NCBI RefSeq assembly: GCF_038096165.1
Contig: NZ_CP151076.1
Location: forward strand, 2,477,501 to 2,541,500
Direction of reading: 5' to 3'
Origin: Pseudomonas sp. G.S.17
GTDB lineage: Bacteria > Pseudomonadota > Gammaproteobacteria > Pseudomonadales > Pseudomonadaceae
Length of the DNA: 64,000 nucleotides
Shown: piece by piece, positions 54,266 through 63,176 of the stretch
How the letters are laid out: every line of letters starts with the position of its first letter
How positions within the stretch are numbered: position 1 is the stretch's first letter
The notes under the pieces: model-generated
Seen by the model: only the letters and a program-made list of their open reading frames with translations
Database searches by the model: none
What the model was told of the DNA's origin: nothing
Translations under genes and position numbers: made by a program

Positions 54266-55179
54266 TCAGTGCGGACTGTTAACCGCCGAACTGCGTTCGT
54301 AGCGTTCAAGTAATGGCTGGATGCTGATGCCGTGCAAAAGTCGGAAGGTACTTCAGACTGGGTGGTGCGGGCTTCCGCCTGACGTAATCCCAGGCCGGCG
54401 GCGAATACCGAAAGGAAGCCGAACGCGCCCACTGTGTCAGCGACGACATAAGAGATGGCAATCAATGCCAGCGCCAGGAAGTCATTGGGTGAAGTAGTGC
54501 TGTCGGCATTCTTGATGCGCAGGTAAATCATCAAATGCCCAACGCCACGGCCGAGCCCGTAACCGATCAACAGGCCCGCCGGTACTGCCCAGACGAGATC
54601 CTTCACGGCCCAGTGCTGTAGCCAGTCGATGTCGACCCCCCCATGGCTGATAAACAGCAGGGCAAAAATAACGAAGGGAAAGGCCGTGCCGTCGTTGAGA
54701 CCGGCCACGCCGGAAAGACCGAAGCGCACCCGGTCCTGATCCTGTGCGTTGTTGACTTGCACCAGACCGGCCAGCACCGGATCAGTCGGGGACAGCATCG
54801 CCCCCAGCAACAATGACATGCCCCAGGAAAGGTCGAAGAGGTAGTGGGCGACCAGACTGGTGCCGGCTATCGTCGCCAGCATTACCGGCCCCGCCAGCCA
54901 ATAAGCCGAATGCCAGGCCTTGCCGCTCAATGGCAGCCGCAATTTGATTCCGGTACTGAACAGGGAAAACAGCACGGCAGCTTCCGTCAGGCTCTCCATC
55001 CAGCCGGACGCCTGGCGAAAGTCCAGATCGAGCATATTCAGGCCGAGCGGGCCGATGGCAAAACCGAACGCCAGGCAGACCGCCGACGTCGTGACAGGTA
55101 ACCAGCGCAGGAAGGAGGAGGTGAGCGCCAGTAGCATCAGCAGCGTGCCCAACACGGCCATACAAACAATAAAACTCAT
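54266..55179 (-). pseudogene. CPA1 cation:proton antiporter gene with internal deletion and frameshift
   Basis: The first ~283 codons encode a normal Na+(K+)/H+ antiporter core with about nine membrane helices and the SPTDPVLA and LNDGTAFPF motifs. After TTQSEVPSDF the frame runs into unrelated residues and stops at 54249. In another frame, bases 54266-54337 encode LLHGISIQPLLERYER followed by a short tail and stop, the usual C-terminus of this family. About 100 or more codons between these parts are missing, so one out-of-frame deletion near 54340 probably destroyed the gene. Confidence 0.75.
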
Positions 55180-55262
55180 CCGTCTCCGACTCTCGCAACA
55201 TGGCCCCCGACCGGGGGCGTTATCGTTGTGACTGTCGTGAGACCGTAGAGTTGAAACAATTC

Positions 55263-55318
55263 CGTAGGACTGGCTTTAGCCGGGAGGGCATTCTCCCGGC
55301 TAAAGCCAGTCCTACGGA
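55263..55318. repeat. Compact REPIN, perfect 24-bp arms
   Basis: GTAGGACTGGCTTTAGCCGG and its exact complement face each other across GCATT. Both arms carry the same T variant (GACTGG instead of GACCGG), so the palindrome stays perfect. Confidence 0.85.
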
Positions 55319-55344
55319 TCTTCTATACAGGGATCGGTCAGTGA

Positions 55345-56397
55345 CTACCGCTCCACACTACGATTCCAGCGTGCGTTCCACTCGGGGCGCAATTGGTTGA
55401 CCTGATCCCAGTCGATGGTCACGGCGGTTTCCAGATACTTGTTCATCGCCGCGACTTGGCCGTGGGTCTTGTCGGTGGTTGGGGTTTTCGGGTTGGACGG
55501 GATCTGGTCGCCGAATTCCAGCGCCGGGGCCTGTGCTTCCGGGGTCAGCAGGTACGCTGCGAGTTTTTGCGCGAGTTCCGGCTGGTCATTTTTGGCGATT
55601 GCGCATTCAGCCACGTTCAGCACCACGCCGCCTTCCTTGGGCGGTGCGTATTCCACTGGCACGCCTTTGATCTTCAGCGCCGTCACCTGAGTAGGCGTCA
55701 GCGGGAACAGCGCGGCTTCGCCGGTTTGCACCATCTCGGAAATCTTCGCCGAGCTGGCGATGTATTCCAGCACGTTAGGGCCAACGGTTTTCGGCCAGGC
55801 CTTGAAGCCGGGTTCGACGTCGGTTTCACTGCCGCCCTGAATCCGGTTGAACATCAGGAAGCCATGCAGGCCGAAGGTGGACGACGCCAGTGACTGGAAC
55901 ACGACCTTTTCCTTGTAGCGCTTGTCCGCCAGGTCCATCCAGGAAGTCGGCGCGCTCCAGCCGTTCTCTTTGAACATCTTGGTGTTATAGGCCAGGCCGG
56001 TTACGCCAAGGCTGACCGCTGCCGCTTCGTCCTTGATCTTGGCTTTGGCGGGCAGATCAGCCAACCCTGAGCTCGGTTGCAGCTTGTCGCACAGGCCCAT
56101 GGAAATGGCGCGGTACATGATCCCGTCGTCGAGGAAGATCACGTGCATCTGCGGGTTATCCTTGCTGGCCTGGACCTTGGCGAGGATGTCCGACGAGGTG
56201 CCGGGCACGATCACCACTTTGACCTTGTTGGCTTTCTCGAACGCAGGCAGCACCTGATCCGCGTAAAGGCGCTCCATGGTGCCGCCGTTCATGCCAAGGT
56301 ACAGCGTCGGTTCGGCGTGGGCCGGGGCCGAGGCCAGCAAGGCCGCGAGCGGCAGGCACGACAAGCCGGAGATTGCGAAACGTTTGACGTTCTTCAT
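55345..56397 (-). CDS. ABC transporter periplasmic binding protein, spermidine/putrescine-like
   Basis: A periplasmic family-1 extracellular binding protein of 350 residues. Signal peptide about 1-28 (ending APAHA), then EPTLYLGMNGGTMER; KVVIVPGTSSDILAKVQ is a PotD/iron-binding-like strand. It is the last gene of a seven-gene minus-strand operon (ATPase, two permeases, [2Fe-2S] subunit, two flavoprotein subunits, binding protein), overlapping the preceding gene by four bases. The ligand is probably the substrate of the co-encoded oxidoreductase. Confidence 0.84.
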   Translation of the reverse strand: MKNVKRFAISGLSCLPLAALLASAPAHAEPTLYLGMNGGTMERLYADQVLPAFEKANKVKVVIVPGTSSDILAKVQASKDNPQMHVIFLDDGIMYRAISMGLCDKLQPSSGLADLPAKAKIKDEAAAVSLGVTGLAYNTKMFKENGWSAPTSWMDLADKRYKEKVVFQSLASSTFGLHGFLMFNRIQGGSETDVEPGFKAWPKTVGPNVLEYIASSAKISEMVQTGEAALFPLTPTQVTALKIKGVPVEYAPPKEGGVVLNVAECAIAKNDQPELAQKLAAYLLTPEAQAPALEFGDQIPSNPKTPTTDKTHGQVAAMNKYLETAVTIDWDQVNQLRPEWNARWNRSVER

Positions 56398-57575
56398 AGA
56401 AGCGACCTTCCTCTGTGCAATGGGATGACGTTAGTCGGGATGGGCTGTTTAGCAACTGAAACAGGTGGTTGAAATCGTTGAATGGAAAACGCGTCCAGGG
56501 CGATTGTCGACTGGCCGGTGCAGACCCATTCGGCCAGTGCCTCGCCTGCCGCCGGACCGATTTGAAAGCCGGAACCGGCAAAGCCGAAACCGTGCAGCAA
56601 ACCTGGCTGGGCAATGCTCGGGCCGAGAACGGGTTCGCGATCCGGCAAGTAACCTTCGGTGCCGCTCCAGGTGCGGATGGCCTGCGCACCGGCCAGCGGT
56701 GGGTAAAGCTCCACGGCGTTACGCAGGATTTCCAACAGCGCAGCCTGACCCGATTTGGCCCGGGCCGGGTCCAGGGCAAACCCTTGTCCGCCGCCCAGCA
56801 CGCAATTGCCCCGGGCGACCTGGCGGGCGTAGATCCCGCCGCCTTCGACGCCGGTGCTGATATCCATGAACATCGGCAGCGGTTCGGTGACCAGCATCGC
56901 CGGATGACCGGACACCATCGGCACCGGTTCGCCAAATTGCGCCGCCAGCGAACCGGCCCAGGCGCCGGCGCAGTTGAGCAACCACGGTGCGCGCAACGTC
57001 AGGCCATTCGCGGTGTGCACGGTAAACGCCTGGCCATCATGGCTGACGTCGACGACCTTGGCCTGTTCGTGAATCTGCGCTCCGGCGCGTTTGGCCGCCC
57101 GGGCAAATGCCGGCGACACCAGACGCGGGTTGGCGTGTCCGTCGTCAGCGCACAACGACGCCCCGACTGCTACATCGCCAGCCCACGGGAAACGCGCGCG
57201 CAGCTGTTGGCGATCAAGCAATTGCAGCTCCAGACCAAACCCCCGGCTTGCTTCGGCATAGGCGCGCAGCGCGTCCATGTCCGTGTCGCTCCGCGCCAGT
57301 TTGAGGTGGCCGGAACGTTGATATTCGCCGTCGATGCCGATCAGCTCATGCAGCCCGCTCCAGATGGCGTGGGCGCGTTGCGACAACGGCAGTTGCGACA
57401 AGGGTCGACCCTGACGCCGCACGCCGCCGTAATTCACCCCACTGGAATGCGAGCCGCAAAAGTCCCGCTCCAACAAGGCAACGCTTTTGCCTTTCAGCGC
57501 CAGGGCCAGCGCTGCTGAAGCACCGACAATGCCGCCGCCGATAATCAGCGCGTCGGTTTCGATGACGTTGCTCAT
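56394..57575 (-). CDS. FAD-dependent oxidoreductase, DAO/HcnC-OoxB type subunit
   Basis: A glycine/D-amino-acid-oxidase fold flavoprotein, 393 residues. The N-terminal dinucleotide motif is IIGGGIVGASAALALA (~residue 11), and the C-terminal FGFAGSGFQIGPAAGEALAE is the second FAD contact. It overlaps the larger flavoprotein gene by four bases. Together they resemble the catalytic beta subunits of opine oxidases, D-hydroxyproline dehydrogenase and HCN synthase. It would dehydrogenate the C-N bond of an amino-acid-like substrate. ATG 57575 chosen; the upstream frame overlaps the neighbour. Confidence 0.85.
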   Translation of the reverse strand: MSNVIETDALIIGGGIVGASAALALALKGKSVALLERDFCGSHSSGVNYGGVRRQGRPLSQLPLSQRAHAIWSGLHELIGIDGEYQRSGHLKLARSDTDMDALRAYAEASRGFGLELQLLDRQQLRARFPWAGDVAVGASLCADDGHANPRLVSPAFARAAKRAGAQIHEQAKVVDVSHDGQAFTVHTANGLTLRAPWLLNCAGAWAGSLAAQFGEPVPMVSGHPAMLVTEPLPMFMDISTGVEGGGIYARQVARGNCVLGGGQGFALDPARAKSGQAALLEILRNAVELYPPLAGAQAIRTWSGTEGYLPDREPVLGPSIAQPGLLHGFGFAGSGFQIGPAAGEALAEWVCTGQSTIALDAFSIQRFQPPVSVAKQPIPTNVIPLHRGRSLL

Positions 57576-58936
57576 TGCGAAGTCTCCACACCGAACGGCA
57601 GGGGTTTGATCGGTGCCTGCCCGCGCAGACGCCCGATGCTGGCCAATTCCCGGCCACTGCTGTGCGCGACGATTTCCGCTGCGGCCAATCCACACATACG
57701 TCCCTGGCAGCGACCCATGCCGACCCGGCACATGGCCTTGACCCGATTCATCTCCCAATGACCCTCTTCGACGACAGCGCGAATGTCCCCGGCGCTGACT
57801 TCTTCGCAACGGCAGACAACGGTTTCGTCGGCGGTTTTAGCGGCCCAGTCGACGGGGAAGGGGAAAGCAGTTTCCAGGCCATGCCGAAAGCGTTCGATGC
57901 CGGCCAGTTTTACTTGCAGTTCAGCGACGCGTGCCGCATCAACACTGTGGCCGTTGTCGGCCAGCAATGTCAGGGCAGCCAGTTCGCCGGCCATTTCCGC
58001 AGCGTCGGCGCCCATGATTCCGGCGCCATCGCCCGCCAGATACACACCTTTGACGCTGCTGCGCCCGGCGTTGTCCCTGCTTGGCAGCCAGGCGCGATTC
58101 AGCGGGCTCCAGTGGAAGTCGCAACCCAGCAGATCGGCCAGTTGCGTTTCGCTGCGCAGAGCATGAGCGAAGGCTACGGCGTCGCATTCGAGATGTTTAA
58201 CCGCTGCGTTGCCTTGCCACTGCACTGCGCTGACGCGTTTTTCGCCGTCAATGCGCTGCAGCGTTGTGCCTTGATGCACAGGAATGCCGTGCGCGGTGAG
58301 CCAGGCCCGGTAATACAGGCCTTTGGCGAGGGTCAGCGGTTGGCCAAGCAAGGCCGGAAGGGCGCGGCATTGGGCAGAAAAAGGCGCGCTGTCGAGCACC
58401 GCAACCACCTTGGCCCCGGCTTTGGCGTACTGATAAGCCACCAGATACAGCAAAGGTCCGCTGCCGGCGAACACCACGCGCTCGCCAATGGCGCAGCCTT
58501 GATACTTCAAGGCAATTTGCGCCGCGCCCAGGCTGTACACGCCCGGCAGCGTCCAGCCCGGCACCGGCAGAATCCGGTCCGTGGCGCCGGTAGCGACGAT
58601 CAGGTTCTGATAGTCGATCTGCCCGGCGTGGCGGTTCTGCAGGGTGTCGAGGCGGTTGTCCTCGGCGTTCCAGACCAGGGTTTGCGGACGGTAATCAACC
58701 ACCGCCGCCAACTGATCCATGGTCTGATGCACGGCAACCGCCTTGCTGGCTTCAAAGCCATACAGCGCTTTCGGTTCGCGACGAAAATTCTCCGGTTGAC
58801 GTCGATAAATCTGCCCGCCGCCGCGCAAGCCTTCGTCTACCAGACAAGGGGTTACGCCATGGGCGAGCAAGGTTTGCGCCGCGCGAATACCGGCAGGACC
58901 GGCACCGACGATGACTGCCGAATGGACCTGGCTCAT
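57572..58936 (-). CDS. NAD(P)/FAD-dependent oxidoreductase with BFD-like Fe-S domain (HcnB/OoxA type)
   Basis: The large electron-transfer subunit, 454 residues. It has an N-terminal FAD motif VIVGAGPAGIRAAQTLL, a central second Rossmann motif FAGSGPLLYLVAYQYAKAG, and from ~residue 375 a bacterioferritin-associated-ferredoxin-like domain with cysteines in VCRCEE and CRVGMGRCQGRMC. This layout is that of HcnB and of opine oxidase subunit A. Overlaps both neighbours by four bases, so the three subunits are made together. Confidence 0.86.
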   Translation of the reverse strand: MSQVHSAVIVGAGPAGIRAAQTLLAHGVTPCLVDEGLRGGGQIYRRQPENFRREPKALYGFEASKAVAVHQTMDQLAAVVDYRPQTLVWNAEDNRLDTLQNRHAGQIDYQNLIVATGATDRILPVPGWTLPGVYSLGAAQIALKYQGCAIGERVVFAGSGPLLYLVAYQYAKAGAKVVAVLDSAPFSAQCRALPALLGQPLTLAKGLYYRAWLTAHGIPVHQGTTLQRIDGEKRVSAVQWQGNAAVKHLECDAVAFAHALRSETQLADLLGCDFHWSPLNRAWLPSRDNAGRSSVKGVYLAGDGAGIMGADAAEMAGELAALTLLADNGHSVDAARVAELQVKLAGIERFRHGLETAFPFPVDWAAKTADETVVCRCEEVSAGDIRAVVEEGHWEMNRVKAMCRVGMGRCQGRMCGLAAAEIVAHSSGRELASIGRLRGQAPIKPLPFGVETSQ

Positions 58937-59223
58937 AGCTGCCGCCCCGGTTCGCGACTCACGTTCAGCCCGGCTTCCAGCAACGTCGAGCAGGCGCGCA
59001 CCCGGCGACCGTCGTCCAGTTGCACCCAGCAATCCTGACACGCGCCCATCAGGCAAAACCCGGCGCGAGGCTCGGCACTGAAATCGCTGCCGCGCAGATG
59101 CTCGGCGCTGGTCAATACGGCGGTAAGCAACGTGTCGCCCAGCAAGCCGCTGGCCGGTTGGCCGTCGAGGGTGAAGGCCAGGGCCGGGCGATCCTGCTCG
59201 GCCAATCGTTTGAGCAATGCCAT
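58933..59223 (-). CDS. (2Fe-2S)-binding protein, HcnA-like subunit
   Basis: The small iron-sulfur subunit, 96 residues. Plant-ferredoxin-like fold with cluster ligands in GFCLMGACQDC (C-x4-C-x2-C) and the fourth Cys in RACST. FTLDGQPASGLLGDTLLTAV is the typical HcnA-family N-terminal beta-grasp. It would pass electrons between the flavin subunits and the respiratory chain or quinone pool. Overlaps the large subunit gene by four bases. Confidence 0.87.
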   Translation of the reverse strand: MALLKRLAEQDRPALAFTLDGQPASGLLGDTLLTAVLTSAEHLRGSDFSAEPRAGFCLMGACQDCWVQLDDGRRVRACSTLLEAGLNVSREPGRQL

Positions 59224-59247
59224 AAGAGTTGCGCTCCTGACCGCCAG

Positions 59248-60042
59248 TTAGTGTTTGCCGACCAGTACCCGATCCAGGCCGTATACCCGGTCGAGAAGGA
59301 TCATGGTCGCAGCAGTCAACGCGATGACCAGCGCCGAAACGGCGGCCATCATCGGATCGATGGATTCAGTGGCGTACACGTACATGCGCACTGGCAAAGT
59401 CTGCGTGGAAGGCGAGGTGACGAAGATCGACAACGTGACTTCATCGAAGCTGTTGATGAACGCCAGCAGCCAACCCCCGGCGACACCCGGCAGAATCATC
59501 GGCAAGGTAATCTGCCGAAACAGCGTGAAACGGCTCGCCCCCAGAGACTCAGCTGCTTGCTCGGCGCTGCGATCAATGCCGATGGCCGCAGCGATCACCA
59601 GACGCAGCACATACGGCGTGATGATCACCACGTGCGCCAGCATCAGCCAGGCAAAGCTGCCGTTGACGCCCATCAGCGCGAACAGACGCAGCATCGCCAC
59701 ACCCAGCACCAGGTGCGGAATGATGATCGGCGACAGGAACAAGCCGTTGAGAAAGTTGCGCCCCGGAAACTGATAGCGGGTGATCGCCAATGCAGCGGGC
59801 ACCGCAATCAGCGTCGCCAGGGAAGCCGCAACGAAGGCCAGAATCAGGCTGTTATAGAACGAATCGATAAAGTCGGCGCGCTCGAACACCGCGCGAAACC
59901 AGCGCAGGGAGAAGCTCGACGTCGGCAGACTCAAGGTGTTTTCCGGGGTGAACGCCACCAGACAGACCACCACCAGCGGGGCCAGCATGAACAGCACCAC
60001 CAGGGCGTGAAACGACAGGGCCAAAGGACCGTTTTTCGACAT
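59248..60042 (-). CDS. ABC transporter permease, PotC-like
   Basis: An inner-membrane permease of 264 residues with about six transmembrane segments. The EAA loop is AEQAAESLGASRFTLFRQIT (~residue 155). Second permease of the polyamine-type importer; it starts three bases after the stop of the first. An antisense 617-codon open frame covers it but is a high-GC shadow. Confidence 0.87.
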   Translation of the reverse strand: MSKNGPLALSFHALVVLFMLAPLVVVCLVAFTPENTLSLPTSSFSLRWFRAVFERADFIDSFYNSLILAFVAASLATLIAVPAALAITRYQFPGRNFLNGLFLSPIIIPHLVLGVAMLRLFALMGVNGSFAWLMLAHVVIITPYVLRLVIAAAIGIDRSAEQAAESLGASRFTLFRQITLPMILPGVAGGWLLAFINSFDEVTLSIFVTSPSTQTLPVRMYVYATESIDPMMAAVSALVIALTAATMILLDRVYGLDRVLVGKH

Positions 60043-60045
60043 GGG

Positions 60046-60918
60046 TCATTCCCCCAGGGTTTTCTTATAGCGGCCTTCGACCATGCGGTTCCAGGACAGC
60101 ATGACCAGCAGGTTCACCAACAACAGCGCCACGGCGATGGTCGCGCCCATGGGCCAGTTCAATTCCGAGAGGTATTGGTCGTAGACCACGGTCGCGACCA
60201 TCTTCAGGCGTCTGCCGCCCAGCAGACCGGGAATCGCGAAAGAACTGGCGGACAACCCGAACACAATCAGCGTGCCGGACAATACGCCCGGCATCACCTG
60301 TGGCAGCACCACCAGACGCATTACCTTGGCCTGCGATGCGCCAAGGGAAAGCGCTGCTTGTTCCGCTGCCGGATCGAGCTTCTGCAACGATGTCCAGATC
60401 GGAATGATCATGAACGGCAGCATCACGTGGACCAGCGCGATGATCACGGCGAACGGCGTGTAGAGCATCTTGATCGGCCGACCGCCCAAGGCTTGAATCC
60501 CTTGATTGATCAGGCCGTCGGCACCCAGCAGCAGACTCCAGCCGAAGGCGCGCACCACCACCGAGATCAACAGCGGCGTGAGGATCAGAATCAGGAAAAT
60601 CGAGCGCCACGGCGTGCCCATGCGGCTCAGGATGTAGGCCTCTGGAACACCGATAATCACGCAAAGCAGCGTCACCAGCGCGCTGATCCAGAAGGTGCGC
60701 AGGAAAATTTCGTAGAAGTACGAGTCAGTGAGGACGCTGACGTAGTTGGCCAGCGTGTAAGAGCCGCTCTTGACGCCCACTTCATAGTCGAAAACGTTGA
60801 ACGAGAGGATCAAGGTCAAGGCCAGCGGCAACAGCAACAGGCCGACGAACAGTGCCAGCGCGGGTGCCGATAGTAGATAACCGCGCCCGCCCTGGCGCAT
60901 GGCGGTGAGCAGGCTCAT
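60046..60918 (-). CDS. ABC transporter permease, PotB-like
   Basis: An inner-membrane permease of 290 residues with about six transmembrane segments. The EAA loop AEQAALSLGASQAKVMRLVV lies near residue 185. First permease of the importer; overlaps the ATPase gene by four bases. Confidence 0.87.
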   Translation of the reverse strand: MSLLTAMRQGGRGYLLSAPALALFVGLLLLPLALTLILSFNVFDYEVGVKSGSYTLANYVSVLTDSYFYEIFLRTFWISALVTLLCVIIGVPEAYILSRMGTPWRSIFLILILTPLLISVVVRAFGWSLLLGADGLINQGIQALGGRPIKMLYTPFAVIIALVHVMLPFMIIPIWTSLQKLDPAAEQAALSLGASQAKVMRLVVLPQVMPGVLSGTLIVFGLSASSFAIPGLLGGRRLKMVATVVYDQYLSELNWPMGATIAVALLLVNLLVMLSWNRMVEGRYKKTLGE

Positions 60919-61943
60919 GGGTGTACCTCGTCAGCGTCCAGCACGCGCAACAAACCCGCCTGCCAATCCATGCCGACCGCCGTGCCTTCTTCCATCGGGG
61001 CTGCGCCGTCATTGCGGCGTACCACGGTCAGCTCACCAATGTCGGTGTCGATGCGATACAGCCACTGGCTGCCCAGAAAATAACGGGTGATGACCCGGCC
61101 TTGCAGGCGTCCGCTGCCAGCGGCCACCAGATCGATTTTTTCCGGGCGCAGGCTCAAGGTCAGCGCGCCGTCACCGGCTACGTGACGCACTTGCGCGCAG
61201 CCATCGGCATCCAGATCGCCGGGCAGCATGTTGGCCTTGCCGACAAACCCGGAAATGAAGCGCGTGCGTGGGTGTTCGTAGAGTTTGTAAGGTTCATCGA
61301 TCTGCGTGATACGCCCGGCCTGCATCACCACCACGCGATCACTGATCGACAGGGCTTCGGCCTGATCGTGGGTCACCATCAAGGTGGTGATGCCCACTTC
61401 GCGCTGGATGCGGCGGATCTCGAATTGCATTTCTTCGCGCAGATTGGCGTCCAGATTGGACAGCGGCTCGTCCAGCAGCAATACCGGCGGCTCGATGACC
61501 AGCGCTCGGGCCAGCGCGACCCGCTGGCGCTGCCCGCCGGACAACTCCCGAGGGTAACGCGCGGCATGCTGGGTCAGGCGCACCAATTCCAGCACTGTTG
61601 CAACGCGGCGCTGGATGTCGGCGGCGGGCACTTTGCGCATACGCAGGCCAAAGGCGACGTTATCGGCAACGCTCATGTGCGGAAACAGCGCATAACTCTG
61701 GAACACCACACCCAGGCCACGACTGCTGGGTTTGGCGTGAGTAATGTCGCGACCGTCGAGCACGATGCGTCCGTCACTGACTTCAACGAAGCCGGCAATC
61801 ATTTGCAGGGTGGTGGTCTTGCCGCAGCCGGAAGGGCCGAGCAGGGAAACGAATTCGCCTTTTTCCACCACGAGGTTGGTGGCGACGACGGCGTCGATAG
61901 CGCCATAGCGCTTGGAAAGACCTTCGAGTTGCAGAAAAGCCAT
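60915..61943 (-). CDS. ABC transporter ATP-binding protein, PotA-like
   Basis: The ATPase of the importer, 342 residues. Walker A GPSGCGKTT (~37), Q-loop in VFQSYALFPH, signature LSGGQRQR, Walker B LLLDEPLSNLD, H-loop in VTHDQAEAL, and a C-terminal TOBE domain (from ~260, LSLRPEKIDLV). It is the first gene of the minus-strand operon and faces the IclR gene across a 249-base intergenic region. Polyamine/spermidine family; exact substrate unknown. Confidence 0.9.
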   Translation of the reverse strand: MAFLQLEGLSKRYGAIDAVVATNLVVEKGEFVSLLGPSGCGKTTTLQMIAGFVEVSDGRIVLDGRDITHAKPSSRGLGVVFQSYALFPHMSVADNVAFGLRMRKVPAADIQRRVATVLELVRLTQHAARYPRELSGGQRQRVALARALVIEPPVLLLDEPLSNLDANLREEMQFEIRRIQREVGITTLMVTHDQAEALSISDRVVVMQAGRITQIDEPYKLYEHPRTRFISGFVGKANMLPGDLDADGCAQVRHVAGDGALTLSLRPEKIDLVAAGSGRLQGRVITRYFLGSQWLYRIDTDIGELTVVRRNDGAAPMEEGTAVGMDWQAGLLRVLDADEVHP

Positions 61944-62133
61944 GGCTGCGTTCCACCTTGTTTATCACGCGCGCCGGGGCACGCTGTTGGTAAAAGGGCA
62001 GAAGCGAAATGAAGTCATTCGGTTGCAGTGGACGTTGGTGCTCGATCTGGGTCGGCTACCAGGTTTTGTTCAAATCGCCCTGTGGACTGAGAGTAGGACG
62101 AAGACTAGGATGGGTGAAAGAGGCAATTTCACT

Positions 62134-62160
62134 GAATGACATCTTTTTTCATGTTCATTC
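62134..62160. promoter_or_regulatory. Imperfect palindrome in the potA-like/iclR divergent region
   Basis: GAATGACAT and ATGTTCATTC face each other across TCTTTTTTC-type spacer, 33 bases before the IclR start. Possible IclR-family operator shared by both transcripts. The match is imperfect and no consensus is known. Confidence 0.3.
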
Positions 62161-62192
62161 GGTTGGCGAATTAAATATCGGAATTAACTTAA

Positions 62193-63029
62193 ATGAATTC
62201 CACTGAGCGGAACGAAAATACGAAAGATGTTGGTGTCGGCGCTGTGTCACGGCTGTTTGCCGTGCTGCGTTGCCTGGGCAACTGCGCCGAGGGTGGCGAA
62301 CGGGTTACCCAATTAGCCCAGCAGGTTGGCCTGTCGCAACCCACCACCCATCGCCTGTTACGCAGCCTGATGGATGAAGGCATGGTCGAGCAGGATCAGC
62401 GCAGCAAGCGCTATCGGCTGAGCATCGAGTTTTTTGCGTTGGCCGCCAAGGCGGGCAACACCGGCAACTTGCGCGATCTGGTCCGGCCCAGCCTGTTGCG
62501 GCTGTCGGCTTCCCTGGGCGATTCGCTGTTCCTGCTGGCGCGCAGTGGCTTCGATGCAATCTGCCTGGACCGCAGCGAAGGCCCGTATCCGATTCGCACC
62601 TTCACCGGCGATATCGGCGGCCGCGTAGCACTGGGCGTGGGGCAGGGCAGCCTGGCAATCCTCGCCTATTTGCCGGAAGAAGAACGCGACACCGTGATCC
62701 GCTACAACCTGCCACGCCTCAAGGATTTCCACCTGTACGACGAAGTCTTCCTGCGTTCGGAAGTCGAAAACGTCCGCCGCCTCGGCTACGCCGCCCGTAA
62801 CACCGGCGCACTGCCGGGTATGGCCGGCCTGGCGGTGCCGATCTTCGACCGCGAAGGCCGCTCGGTGGCCGCCCTCAGCGTTGCCACCATCAGCGACCGC
62901 CTCGGCCCGGATCGTTTGCTGACCGTCGTGGAATTGCTCAAGCGCGAAGCCGCCGTGATCAGCGCACGGATCAACCCGTTTGATCCGTCGTTGCGCAGGC
63001 CGAGTCAGGTGTTTGGGCAGGGGGAGTAG
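62193..63029 (+). CDS. IclR-family transcriptional regulator
   Basis: A DNA-binding regulator of 278 residues. N-terminal winged HTH (about 15-80; QQVGLSQPTTHRLLRSL is the recognition region) and C-terminal IclR effector domain (about 95-265; NTGALPGMAGLAVPIFDREG). Divergent from the ABC/flavoenzyme operon, so it very likely regulates it in response to the imported substrate. Confidence 0.9.
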   Translation: MNSTERNENTKDVGVGAVSRLFAVLRCLGNCAEGGERVTQLAQQVGLSQPTTHRLLRSLMDEGMVEQDQRSKRYRLSIEFFALAAKAGNTGNLRDLVRPSLLRLSASLGDSLFLLARSGFDAICLDRSEGPYPIRTFTGDIGGRVALGVGQGSLAILAYLPEEERDTVIRYNLPRLKDFHLYDEVFLRSEVENVRRLGYAARNTGALPGMAGLAVPIFDREGRSVAALSVATISDRLGPDRLLTVVELLKREAAVISARINPFDPSLRRPSQVFGQGE

Positions 63030-63176
63030 GGGATTACTGTTCCGCGAAAACACCGGATTTAATGTTCGCCCGCGCCGCGAGGCAGCGATTGCTGACGACG
63101 CCCGTCCGCACGCCTCGCGGATGATGATCCCGGTTTCGACTCCCGCCGTGTTCAGAGGCTCTTTTGCAATGACCTT

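Noticed and set aside
57575-59038. 487-codon plus-strand open frame
   Set aside because: Antisense to the HcnB-like flavoprotein, no family features. Shadow of third-position GC bias.
56394-59223. Assignment as hydrogen cyanide synthase hcnABC
   Set aside because: The subunit layout fits, but the operon also contains a polyamine-type importer and binding protein and an IclR regulator, which points to catabolism of an imported substrate rather than cyanogenesis.
59020-60873. 617-codon plus-strand open frame
   Set aside because: It lies antisense to two clear ABC permease genes and a [2Fe-2S] subunit, and its product is rich in Q, H and R as expected from complementing high-GC coding sequence. 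Shadow.
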